A DNA stretch of 64,000 bases, from assembly GCF_964275005.1 (NCBI RefSeq), contig NC_092697.1, forward strand, positions 14,305,327 through 14,369,326. Direction: 5' to 3'. How positions within the stretch are numbered: position 1 is the stretch's first letter; each line of letters begins with the position of its first letter. The notes under the pieces were generated by a model. It ran no database searches. It was not told the DNA's origin and saw only the letters and a list, made by a program, of their open reading frames with translations. This document shows positions 14,477-28,736 of this stretch, piece by piece. Source of the DNA: Diadema setosum. Its lineage: Eukaryota > Echinodermata > Echinoidea > Diadematoida > Diadematidae. Made by a program: the position numbers and the translations under genes.

Positions 14477-17400
14477 AGGGGGAGTGAGAAGGGGGGGGGG
14501 GGGGTAAGGAAGAGAACGGGACGGGTGATTTGAGTGGAACGAGGACATCAAAAAAAAAAAAATGAAAGGGATGCAATGGTTCGTAGGTGTCGTCCGAGAA
14601 GTCAGCGTAGCCCGTGTTTCAAGTTTGAAATATTCATTCGATTCCATTCAATTCAATTATTCAGTTTAATTATTTCTTTATTCCAAAACATGGTCAGTGG
14701 TGTGTCCCAGAGCTTATCAATTGCTATGGTAACATTGTCATAATTCTATTCACAATTAGCTGTATAGGGATTGCAGTGACTAAATACTAAGATATATAAA
14801 ATGTGAACGATAATTATGATAAGATTGTTTCTTGACTAAACCGTCTAGAGATATGGTTTATTGACAAAAACAGTGATATCTCCTTTAATATATTTTAAGC
14901 TTTAAACATTGCGAAATTTTTATATGATCGGATTTTTGTGATACAACTGACCTACACATACAACATATGCATCAAATGTTTTTGTTTGTTTGATAGATAC
15001 TTTATTTTCTGCAAATCAGTATACATAAGTTACATAATCATGAACATGTGGAAAACATACAAAGCAAATTTAAAACAGAGTTGTTTGACTTGCATAAACA
15101 ACGATATAAAAGGAAATTAAAGATACAATATACAGTATGCATGTCTATGCAGCAGGGATTACAATAACAATTGTCGTTAAGAAGCGATTTGGCAGAGGGC
15201 CGCCATTGTAAGCATTGCTTGAAAGGATGGCCGGCCCGAGGAAAAGGTAGGCACGTACTAGATTCGTAACAATACAAATTCTGCTGCGAAGATTGCAGGG
15301 GAAAATAAAGTTAAATGTGTGATGGTGGTGAATGTGCGTGCAAGTGCAAGTGCTTGAAAGTGCACAAGGGCAGATAGGCTGGAATTTAGAATAATAGAAT
15401 TGGTTTTCTGAAAGAGGGAACGATATGCGATGTGATAACTATAGAACATATTTAAAATCAGTGCTTCCAATGGTAAACGGTACCTTTATAAGACTTGTGT
15501 AATATACTAGTATCTTATTGAAACTTCTATTTTCAGGAAAATGCAAAAGCCTCCATTAGGTGACAAAAATTAATGTTTGCTGCATCTACGCAGGACATAA
15601 TTATTTGATACATACCTTGTGTGCGTGCATGGCGTTTGTGTATGTGACTACGTGTGTGGGCGGGCTTGTGTGTGTGTGTAAGTACACCACATGCAACGTT
15701 TACAGGCTATCATGACAGACTGAACATTGCTTTTGAATATTTGATGAACTTATTGATACTGGTATAACCGTTTCTGTCAAAGTAATTTTTTTAAAAAGCC
15801 ACACAATACATAGCGATATATTTGAGAATGGTTAGCACTGGTCATTAAACATGTTAAAAGTTATTCGAGCCTCATGTCCACACAAACGTGTCGCGACTTA
15901 CCTTGACGTTTATCACGGAACCTTTCAACAATTTTATTCGATTTTAGTGGGGTTTGTTTCTCACGTTTCACTGCAAATTGCAAACAGTGAGGGTAAACGA
16001 ATGCAACTTTTCCTCCTCACGTTCAGTGTTTGAGTCTCGTCGAGACTATTTGACTTGTTCCCATGGCAACGGTATACCATTGTTCAGAACTTTGCATGCA
16101 GTCTTTGTTTGTTTGTTTAATAGATACTTTATTTTCTGCAAATCAACAGATCAATCAGCAAATCAATATACATAAGGCACATGATCATGAATATGTGGAA
16201 AATATACAAAATAGATTCAAAACAGAGTCGTTTGACTTGCGTAAACAAAGATATAAAAGGTAATTAATGATACAATATACAGTATGCATGTCTATGCAGC
16301 GGGGATTACAACAATTATAATTATGGAGCGATAATGCAGAGGGCCGCCATTGTAAGCATAGCTTGAAAAGATGGCCGGCCAGAGGAAAAGGTAGGGGAGT
16401 GTACTGGTAATACTACAATACAATACAGATTCTGCTGCGAAGATAGCAGGGGAAAAACGTGATGGTGGTGGATGTGCGTGCAAGTGCTAGAAAGTGCAGA
16501 AGGGCAGATATGCTGGAATGTAGAATAATCGAATTGGTTTTTGCTGAAAAAGGGAACGGTATGCGATGTTGCTATTTGGGAGACCAACATTAATCATATA
16601 AATTATTTGTTTTTAATTTGTATTTGAAGTATACTGTAATAAAATGTGCTTCTTTAAGTTTGCTTTAAATGAAAACAAGGAGGCACATTGTTTCAACTCC
16701 TCAGGAAGAGTGTTCCATGTATCCGGACCGTGATGTCTAATCGATTTTTGAGCAAGTAAAAGCTTTGGATTAGTTAAATGAAAATCATGGGAACGACGGG
16801 TTGGGTATGAATGAATATGGTCATTGGTTACTAAGGCATTATGAAAAAATGGTAATAAATTTCGAGTGTGTTTATACATAAATATAGCAGTTAGATATAT
16901 ATGTATGTCATGGGCTTTTAAAGTTTTTAGGCGATGAAATATAGGATCGGTGTGAGCCAAAAAATTTGAGTGTGTGCATATACGAAGAGCCTTTTTCTGA
17001 AGAATAAAAATTGTATTCAATTTACTTTTGCTACAGTTGCCCCATACAATATTGCAATACATTACATATGGTAAAAATAAAGTGTTATATAACATTATTA
17101 AAGTTTGATCATTAATCAAATACTTTATTCTCCTTAAAACACCAGTTGTTTTAGATATTGCTGTAGTAATATTCTGCGCATGAGTATTCCAAGTTAAATT
17201 GCTATCTAGGGTCACTCCTAGAAACTTGGTTGAGTGTTTCTCAGCAATGTTTATACCATCAATATAAATACTTTTGGGAAGGGTGGGTTGGGATTGAAGA
17301 GTATGAAAATATATAAAACATGTCTTATCAATATTCAATGAAAGCTTGTTACTTCTAAACCATTTCGAAATATTACCTAATTCCATATTAAGTGTATCAA

Positions 17401-20400
17401 TCAGTGTTGCAATATCCTTATGAGAATAAAAAACGTTAGTGTCGTCTGCAAATAAGATGAAGTTCAAACGAGGGGAGCAATTGGTGATGTCATTAATGTA
17501 AATCAAAAAAAGTAGGGGACCGAGGATAGATCCCTGAGGGACACCACATGACACGTTAGAATATAATGAGTGACTAGATTTAAATGCAACATATTGTTTG
17601 CGATGACTTAGATAACTTCTGAACCATGACAAAGTAATCCCTCTCACGCCATAATTCTGTAATTTTCCAAGTAAAATGTCATGATCAATAGTGTCAAATG
17701 CCTTACTAAGATCCATAAAAACTCCAATTATATGTTCTTTTTTACTAAGCGCATCAATAATATTATCGACAGATTTGATTATAGCATAATCGGTAGAAAA
17801 TCCTTTCCTAAAACCAAACTGATTCGTATTCAATATATCATTTCCAATCATAAACGAGTAAAGACGCTTGTAAACTACTTTTTCTAAGATTTTCGATAGA
17901 ACAGGCAACAATGAGATGGGTCTATAATTTTTCACCATTAATGGATTTTCTCTTTTATAGATGGGGATAACTTTGGCGATTTTAAAAGAGTCTGGAAACT
18001 TGCCATTAAGTAGGGATAGATTGAATATATGGGTGAGAGGGGCTGCTAGGGGGTAAATTATCTTTTTCAATAAATTCACCCTCAAATTATCGGGCCCACA
18101 GGATTTACTACATTTCAAAAGTCGAACAATATCAATAATTTCAGATTCATTAATTGGAGTAAAAAACAAAGAATTTTGATTATTTTCAGATAAATATTCT
18201 TTATAATTTTTTATATCATTTATGGGAATAGATGCTGCTAAAGAAGGACCAACATTAACAAAAAAATTATTAAAAATATTTGCAATTTGGTCAGGATTAG
18301 TGATAACATTATCATTATGAGTAATACTATCAGGACATTCCATAGGTTTCTTCTTAAGTATTTCATTAACAGTCCGCCAAAGAGCACTTTTATCATCCTT
18401 ATTAGATTCGAGTTTATTTGAAATATATGATTTACGTGAAACTCGAATTAAAGTAGTTAATTTATTTCTATATGTTTTATACCTTTTCACATTTTCAGGA
18501 GTGGGTTTTCTCAGAGATATCTTATAAAGACGGTTTCGAGTAAGAATGGCATGTATAAGACCTTGAGTAATCCAGGGTTGCCGGGCTCTTTTCCTTCCAT
18601 TTCTCTTTGTAGTTAAAGGAATATGTTTGTCATAATAATCTAATAATTTTTGTAAAAAAATTTCATAAGAAGAATCAACGTCTTGGAGTTCAAAGACGTC
18701 ATCCCATTGTTCTTCAAATAAATCTTGATTCAATGAATCAATACTTTGTGGTGTTTCATTTCTATACATTTTCAAGTATTGTTTGGGTTGGCGGCGTATT
18801 GGGGTTGTTACAGATTTGTCTTTAATCATAAAAATCGGTAGATGATCAGATATGTCTGAATAAAGAATGCCGTTCGTACAGGTTTCAGTAATGACATTAG
18901 ACAGTATATTATCTATTAATGTTTTACTATGGGTGTTATTGTTTATTCTGGTGGGTTTATTGATGTGGGGATGCAGTGAGTTGGAAAGTAATATGTCATG
19001 AAAATGGGTGGGTTGTAATAAATCTATATTGTAATCTCCCATCAAAAAAATTGATTTTCTCTCTCCAAGAATTTCATTAGCACATTGATCGAAATTGTCA
19101 AAAAAAGATTGAATATCATTTTGCGGAGGACGGTAGATGGTACCAACTATAATATTTTTCTCATTGTCATTTAAAATTTCAATAAATAAGCTTTCTGCTC
19201 CTTGAATATGCAAATCAGTTCGAATTCTGAACTTAATTTGATTATTAACATACATGGCAACCCCACCTCCTATGCCATGCTTTCTGTCATTACGAATAAA
19301 ATTGTAATTGTCAATGCCAAACAGGTCCGGGGAATTGGAGTGCAACCATGTTTCGGTAATTCCTATAACGGAAAATGGAAAATCATTGAGAGAATTTAGA
19401 AATAATTCAAACAATTCAAAGTTTCTATTCAAACTCCTTGAATTAAAATGAATTAAACTAAAATTAGCACAAATCTGATTTGCCTTATTGACAAAAAATT
19501 GACTGTTAAATTCATTAATAGTGAAATACTGACTTGTGTGGTTGACTAGCTGTTGGTCATCTATTCCAAAATCAGAATCCATTTACAATGAGTAACATTA
19601 CGTGATCGCAGCATATCATGGTGCAACGGGAAGTGTAGTGCACATCGTATACACGGGGTGTATACGATGAGGTGCATCGGTGCGTGTTGTGCTGTAACAA
19701 ACTATAGAGGAGCGCTTGAAATGTAATTATTGACATGATCTACAGGACTGCAGAGCATAGACACACAAAAACACAAATTCAAATAATATGCTACACTTTA
19801 GGGGTGACCTAGCAAGTAGTGTGACTTACACATAATGAAAAATAAACAGTATCATTATGTCAATACAACCTCCTTTCTGAAAGGAATTTGTCATTTTTAC
19901 AATATTCTTGTCTGACATTATAGAATGAGTCGAGATGGAATCGGGTGAAATAAAAGATAAAGAAATAAAGACAGACTCCAGAAAAGGGGGGGGGGGGTGG
20001 ACAAGAGAAATCTGGTTTCGGTATAGCCGTGTATATAATGCGGGTAGAGAAGAAAGGGAGGATATGGAGGCAGATACCGGAGGGAAGATGAGAATCTGAG
20101 AGCTATATAGGGTAGGATACGGGTAGATAAGACATTAAGCTGTGAAGACAAAGCATGAAAGAAGAGAAGAACTGGGCAGAACTGGTTGTGATACAGCAGA
20201 TTGATAGCTGCTGTGGTCACTGAAAACGGGAGGGTACGGTGTTTAAATTTGAAGTCCTTAACAACTATTTTAACTAACAATCATTCATAACAAAAGCAAT
20301 GACAAGGTAATCACACAATGACGTAACAGCGTAGGACGGCTATACAGTAAAAACATTCTTGCTAACAAGCAATTAAACAAGTGATACATCGACTTCAGTT

Positions 20401-23400
20401 ACATTGTTGGTTTCTGTATCAACAGAAACGTAACACTTTGTTGGATGCGAGCAGTGAACTCAGAAATTGCAACAATACAAACTGTAGGTCGTGCGTCGAC
20501 CTCGAAATCATTGTTCGCCGTTGTACCAACAGATGAAGCAAATTGTAAAATACATGAATAAAGTAGCACGCACATTACATAATCTTACAATATATGATGC
20601 TTGTCTCCGGAAGAAAAGCAGTACAGTGAGTGGGCTGAAATTTTTTTTTATGTTTTTTTTTTTTTTTTTTTTTTGAAGTGGCCATCTGTTTTAAAACTAA
20701 GCTTGTTCCTAGCAGTAACAATGCGGTGGTATGAAATAAATACACGCGTTAAATGCATTAGTCAACATTTGGACTTTAACAGCAAACAATTCCATTTCAT
20801 GTACATTGCTATAGCTCCATCATTTCCATTTTATGTACATTGCTATAGCTTCAAAATGTACAAAGAGCATCGATATAAACATGGATGTACATGTAGAAGG
20901 AAATGCGTTCATCACTGCACCACATCAATGTTGCTTCACGAGAAAAAAAAATATTTCATTATGTATCAGTTTATCATGTTAGAGTAATCATCTGTTTAAA
21001 TCAGAGTGCAGTCAAAATGCAATAAAGAAAAATGAATACGCTCTAATGTCTGAGGTAGACATTTTGATTTTAGTAAGAAACACTATTAAACCATAACTGA
21101 TGTCTTAATTACATGATATGCAAAAGACATCGGTATAGCAACAGTTTATCACTGTATCATATAAAATGGTTGCTTTATTTGATAATTTTTACTATATAAA
21201 AACTTTATGCAATAGCAATTAGTTACGAGTTCTTAGTCAAAAGACTGGTGCAGTCAGAAATAATTCAGTTATGGATCATGAAAAGTTGACAATGCCGCTA
21301 TGGTTCCTTCCTGCCATTCGAATGTGCCTTTAATTGTACTAATAAAAAAAAAAAAAAATCAAATCAACGTACCATAGCGAGTTACAACTTGGGTGGGGTT
21401 GTTTTAGTGGAGCGGAGCAAGCAAGATTACTGCCAACGAAAAATGGCGCGAATAGTGGGCTCAACCGATTGAATTACAAAAGGGATGGGTGTTTCGTTGA
21501 AGTGTGAATGCCTATGGAAAATTAGGTTTATACTCTTGGTGCGTACAGTGCTAATTCTGCATTCATCTTGCTGACAATGGTTGAATGATAAAAAGAGGTT
21601 AAGGCAGAGAAGTCCGGAACGAGGTAAAAATACCTCTCCAGAAAGGTTTGTCTTTAAAATGGATCCTTCCGCAGATCAGGTCGTGCGTCGACCTCGAGAT
21701 CATTGTTCGCCGTTGTACAAACAGATCTTTCTAACAAGCCATTAAACAAGTGATACATCGACTTCAGTTACATTGTTGGTTTTTGTATCAACAGAAACGT
21801 AACACTTTGTTGGATGCGAACAGTGAACTCAGAAATTGCAACAATACAAACTGTAGGTCGTGCGTCGACCTCGAAATCATTGTTCGCCGTTGTACCAACA
21901 GATGAAGCAAATTGTAAAATACATGAATAAAGTAGCACGCACATTACATAATCTTACAATATATGATGCTTGTCTCCGGAAGAAAAGCAGTACAGTGAGT
22001 GGGCTGAAATTTTTTTTATGTTTTTTTTTTTTTTGAAGTGGCCATCTGTTTTAAAACTAAGCTTGTTCCTAGCAGTAACAATACGGTGGTATGAAATAAA
22101 TACACGCGTTAAATGCATTAGTCAAACATTTGGACTTTAACAGCAAACAATTCCATTTCATGTACATTGCTATAGCTCCATCATTTCCATTTCATGTACA
22201 TTGCTATAGCTTCAAAATATACAAAGAGCATCGATATAAACATGGATGTACATGTAGAAGGAAATGCGTTCATCACTGCACCACATCAATGTTGCTTCAC
22301 GAGAAAAAAAAAAATATTTCATTATATATCAGTTTATCATGTTAGAGTACTAGTAATCATCTGTTTAAATCAGAGTGTAGTCAAAATGCAATAAAGAAAA
22401 ATGAATACGCTCTTTGAGCGAGAGGGAACGAGGTTTTAGGATCTAACGTTGATATCTGTTTGCAAGAGGTCCAGGTCGAAAATATTAAAGGGTAATAACG
22501 AACCACCTAAAATTTGACCGAAAAGAAGGAGTAAAATTTTGGAAGCGCAACGTTAGACATTAATTTTGATCAAAACCGGATAAAAAATCGGGGAAATTTT
22601 AAATTGTGATGTTTCGTTCATCTTATTTTCTATTTAAAAAAAAACAGATCTCGAAAAGGTGACATGAATATTCAAATAAGCGAGGTGGTAATGTCATCAC
22701 CTCATCAATTCATATTGATCGCTTACACACACACACACACACACACACAAAGAAGAAAAATATTCATTTCTTCCGAGTCACAAAAGTGTAAAGCACAATG
22801 ACCTCGAACAACATTGCTTAGGTGGGGGTCGAACATGAGCCGTTTGATTACAAAGCCTACAAAAGAATTTTGCATGTATAGGTTACTATCCACATCAGAA
22901 GTTGAATGGAATCAAAAGATATAATAATTACTATCACCGTTGCAGCTTAGTTTCTGTAAAGAAAGAAGCACTGTGCTCTATCAATACAAGGTGTACAAGG
23001 ATTTGGAGAGGATAGCAACGACGATGGCGTCGAAGACGATGCCGACATCGTACGTCTGTTTTCAAAGTCCAAATCTCGCTGCACTTTTCTGATTCTGATT
23101 CTGATCTTATTTCTGAACTTCTTTTTCATACATAAATGAAGTACAAAGTCAATTGAACAAACAAATTGAGCACAGTATAAATTGAATCTGACAGAAATAT
23201 TCAACTTTTTTTTTCTCCTGACACAATTCAAAATGAAAAGAAACTATTTGGTGCATACATTTATGCAAACATAAATTACAGTATATCTCTTGCTCAAAGA
23301 CAAATTAGGCAATCCTTGATGTACAGAAATTCAGGAGACCATAATCATTAGCAAGCGCTTGACGAAGACAATGGCCTCCTCGAAAAGTGCATTTTTGGTT

Positions 23401-25733
23401 CCTACTCGAAACGTGCATTTCTGATTTACACTCGACCGAAACAATAATTCAATGTGTGAAAAGCAATCTTCATAAAAGATCCATTATATAATTATGTCAA
23501 CGCTATCATATCTAATGTATGAAACACGCGGCATGCATTTTTAATCAAGTAATGACGAAACCGAAGTACGTCATTAGTGACAGAAAAGGGGAAAAGCTTT
23601 GTATCATTCTTAAATGACATTCAAAACACGCAATTATGTTGTTCCTGGCATTATTTTTGCGGGTGCTGTTCGTTATTCCGAAGGTTCGCTATTCCGAAGG
23701 GTCGTTATTCCGAAGGGTCATTAATCCGAAACACGCAATTCCCTATACCTAGAGGTTCGTTAATCCGAAAATGAAAAAGGGTTCGTTAATCCGAAAATTT
23801 GTTTCGTTATTTCGAAGGTTCGTTATTCCGAAGATTGGTTAATCCGAAAATGAAATTCGGAACAATGAACCTTCGGAATAACGAATCTTAGGAATAAAGA
23901 GCCTTCGGAATAACGAGCTGTTACCACTTTTGCATACTACCGACAGCAACAACAAATGGCTAATCACTTCGATGTTTTTCCATGCATCGGCATGGACCGC
24001 AATACTTTCTTGCACTATCCAGCCTTGATTTTGGAGAAAGATCATTTTGACGGCACAGTAAATGTTGTTTATTGATGTCTACGCTGCTATATACATGATG
24101 GTAAGCTTAAATTTAGTTGGATTTGTGCAGTGATGAAGCGATGAGCATTGCACGGAAGCACCGCATTTTTTTTTTTCTGTGGTTCGTCTGCGTGTGTACG
24201 TAATTGTATGTCAGTGGGAATGAGCACGATGAGCGTGCGACCGTCTGCTCTTGTGTGATCGTTTCAGATATATTAGAAACACAGAGCCAGCATGGCGCCA
24301 ATTTTGTGGCTACGTTGCTCTTCAACGTTGGCAAATCGATCGAGTCTTGTGGTAATTCCTTTATCAGAACTAATGATGCTTTGCATGAATGACATTAACA
24401 TACAGACGCATTATAGGATTTACACCAACGTTCCAAGTTATGATTTCTCTTTTTTGTTTACAGGTTTTTTTTTTTAAAATTTCCGTGAGGAGCCTCCTTC
24501 AGAAGTCTTGAAAAAAAAAATCTGATGGTAATCGCCTTTGTGATATGAAGGTCGCTCGAAGATTGCCAGAAGTTTGCGATGTATTATTTTGATAACTTCA
24601 CAAGCTCATATTATGGAATAACAAAAATGGTTATTTATATCTGATTCGATGAGAAATAGAGGCAGATAATCAGTTGACGAAGGCAACAAATCTAATTACG
24701 AAAACGAATCGATACCATTTATGAACTCAGCCCTGCGGAATATCTTACGAGTCGTAGTCTTCTGCAAAAAGTCGGCTCGGTTCTTATGCGAATTAAATGG
24801 CGTCTTTCCTACGTCACTTCGAAGTCCGTATGGTATTTTGTCAATTATTCAAGGACGACCTCTGTCGCTGAAATAGGAAATCAATACATCATTTATAACC
24901 TTTCTTTGATCTACGTTAAACTTCAATCGATATCACAAACAACCCTGCGTTCAGTCGAGCGCGAAAGAGAAAAGCCCAGTGGCGCAACCAATATGGTCAT
25001 TAATTTTTGCCATCTCTAGTTTTCGTCTTGACTGACAAATTAATGAACGCGCGTTCCTGAGTATAACTGGGGCTTGTTCTAATTACGCATGACCATCAAG
25101 TGGCCTCCTTAAGTAATAAGTCCCAAACTGCTCCGCTGTTCACCTGTTTCGTATGATTGGATTTTCTTTTTTTCTGTTACGAAACCACTTGGCCTTTATA
25201 AAATGTTTTGCAATTAGTACTTTGCTGAGTTAGTTTCATTATTTATCTGTACCTTGTGAACAACAATATTGTGCGTTTACTTGAATGCAATGGGGATCTG
25301 TGGGCTCTTTTTATTTGCTATAGTGCATTTGAAACAGACTATGTTCAAATGCACAGTTTATTGTACCTGATTGTTATATATAGAGTACATTTCTCTCCAG
25401 TTGTAATTTTTCATCTCTTAATCCGCGACCTTGTCAGGAATTAATCCAATTTTGCAAGCGCTGCATCCTAACAAAGCAGATTAAAAGTGATGTTATAAAA
25501 AAGAATGAAGAATGCAAAACAGGCTTGCCCTTCACACTGGCAGCCGGGCAAATTGTATTCCATCCTACTTATCGTATTCTAGAGCGAAAATGAATAATTA
25601 TGGCATGGCATGTCCAAGGAAGCACGCTTTCTCATTCATTACTTGTTTCGGTGGTCATGGTAACGTAGAAAATAGATGGTCAGTGACATAATTATGTCTA
25701 CATGGGTCATTGGGCATGGGTAAAAAGCTGTAA

Positions 25734-25771
<38 letters not shown>

Positions 25772-28681
25772 AGAGAAACGGAAATGGACTCTTACTAACG
25801 TTTTAGCTAATTGCCACCGTCATGCTCTAAACACCACAACCTATCAAGCACCACAAAACAGGCCTAATCGTTGCAATTTTTAGCATCCCTCGTCTCAGCT
25901 TGGAGCTACCTATAAGAAGAATTAAAAGTTTATGTGATATAAATCCGGCTTTGAAATAGCTGATATATCCACACACAAAAAAAAACCACAGTAAAACAAA
26001 GTGGTCGTATAATAAAAGGTTGGTCCCATCTTTTATTATGACCTCTTATTGATTCCTCTTAGAATTGTATGTTCTTTGATATTTCGTATAATGGTTTCTA
26101 ATAACTCGCAAAAAGTTAAAATCGCCATCTCAATCGACACCATACCATCCCTTTAAACGTTGTGTCCATGCCCAAATGACATAAAAAATGTTTCATTGTC
26201 TGCACTTCCATTCCTTGTAGGTAAAAACCATTCAACATCCCCTCCTCGCTTACTTTTACCTATTGTTAGAATTAGTTTTTTTTTTTAAGGTCACTATCCT
26301 GGACGAAATGATACTGACGATGCCGATCTTGTGCATATTTCCTATTCTAGTGGCCATTTTTGGCGCTAAGTTATGCAATGTTACTTATATTGATTTCTGT
26401 TTCACATTTTTACATTTCGTACAAAAACTGAAATTCGTTTTAATGCTCCTGGAGCATGAGCAGTTCTAAGACACCGTCCTTTCAAAATTGTTTGTATCTT
26501 TTTCATGACAATAAATCTGATGATTGTGACAACGATTATAAAAGTAATCGCAACAATAATTGTAATGATTACAGCGTTATCATGACTAATGGCAGTTCCA
26601 AGGAAAGAAGCAACGATAGAAATTGAGCTATTTGCAGTATACAACACGGCCGCGGCGTCACGTTTTGAAAAGTGGGGTTGGGGTAGTTTATATTTCTGGT
26701 GCCACTTCCCTCTCGTACAAGTTGCAATCGGCTTCTAATCGACATCGACATCGACTAACAAGCAAAACAAAAATAAGAAGTGGTTATGAACAAGTTTTCC
26801 CTTCTTTTCTTTTTAGTAGGCCTGCATTGTATTTGCACCTGTTACTACCTGAAAATGGAATCATACTACTGCCTTTCATTTTGTTGATGTTTTCGTTGTT
26901 GCTTCCTCCGACAGCAACCTCAAACTTGCCGATTCCTCGCTCGTACGCCGATGTATGCCGAAACAGCGCTCAGGCATTCACGAACGACGTTTGGGTGGAA
27001 CACGTGATCCCGATCCTCAGGCCGCCGCTCGACTTGACCGAATCCACCGCCCAGAGAGTCGCCGACGAGAAGACGCGACAAGGCAGGGCCGAGGTGTTTC
27101 ATGATTGGCTGGTTCGGCGGATCAGTGCGCATGGGCACATCGCCTTCTTCGCCCTTCTTGACGCCTTGCAGATAACGTATCCACATGTGGCGGAGGAATA
27201 CTGGGAGACATTGACCACAATCGTCATCACAAAACCGGATCCAAATATGGGTGAGAATCATTATTATTTTAAAGCATCGAGAATTCATGCCGTCTTCAAA
27301 TTGTTATGTGTCTACGCGGATCATTCTCATCTCTCTTTCAGGCGCGCGGAGCATTTATCATTATTTCTTTATCTGAACTTTGTACAAACAATTCAGTAGG
27401 AACTATTTTACACAGTGTGTATTTATAACCATATTTATGTTTATTTATTAAGGAAGAACTAGTGGACGTTGCAGTCGTTGATTAATTGCCTTTAATGATG
27501 CTTTCGACATTTTTAAGGGTCTTCGTCAGGGCTTGGCACGTGAAAATAACAAAAAGCAACCAATTTGCAACAAAACTTTAACAGAATAAGGCAAAAACAA
27601 AAGAAAACCAAAAGAAAAAGAAAACAGCAACATGACGTAATTCGACATTGACTACACCGCAAAGCAGCAATATATGACATACATTGACATGTACGGCGGT
27701 GTAAGCAATAGGAGAGCAATATGGCATAAATACACATCTGCAAAAGTTATAATATCAATGTATGTTACATTGCTGTTCTGGTGTAGAAAACAGGGGCCGC
27801 GGAACGTTTTTCAGTGTAGGGGGGGGGGGGGGGCTGCGGGACCGGGGGATCAGAGGGGGGTGGCAAAGGTCAAGACCCCCCCCCCAAAAAAAAAGTGTGG
27901 GGTGGCTGCAGCCCCCCAGCCCCCCGCTTCCGCGGCCCCTGTAAAACTCACAGACTGCATGCTATACTTTCTGCTTTACATTCTGTGTTTACAGGTAGCC
28001 AGAGCAATAGGCAAAAGTCTTACGCCATCTACGATGCTGCGTAACGACAAACGATCATATTTATATCGTGACGACAAACCTGACTGACGTCACAATTAAT
28101 TTCACTCAGCGCGATAAAGTGCATACCACTTTGCGTTGTCGTCAATATTGTGGCAGCCTGGCAGGGCGACGCGATTTGCCCAGGTACTTCTGGGTTAATC
28201 GTTAGTTGAACAATGTGCCACATATAAAATGAAAAGAAAAAAAGGGGGACATTCCGGTTCGCTAATATCGCGATGCACCATTGATTGACAAACGGATGCT
28301 GCTGAAAAGCCGGCCCAAGTCATGCAAGTCACTCGTTGATAACAAAATACACCAGTGACATCAACCTACACTCTATGAATAAAGTAGTTGTGGTGTCAAA
28401 AGATTTCATGAAAATTGCATGCATACCTCCCACTGACATAAAAACAGAGGGATTTGTGATATACGATCGGCCAGGCTGACGCTTAGCTACAGGTGGCCTT
28501 CATGTGCAAGAAATGAAGGCATGGCTTATTTTCATGTATATGAGATATAGGCTATATATCACATCAAAAGGAAATTAAAGAAGTCATATTCGTATAAAGG
28601 GGCCCCAAGTGCTGACCTTAGTTGTGGAGATCAATCAATCATCGCGTCAAACAGAGGATGCTTTTCATGATGGCATTTAAT

Positions 28682-28736
<55 letters not shown>

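Noticed and set aside
27780-27945. G-rich/C-rich island as CpG promoter
   Set aside because: It is bounded by inverted CAGGGGCCGCGG ends, so it is a MITE.
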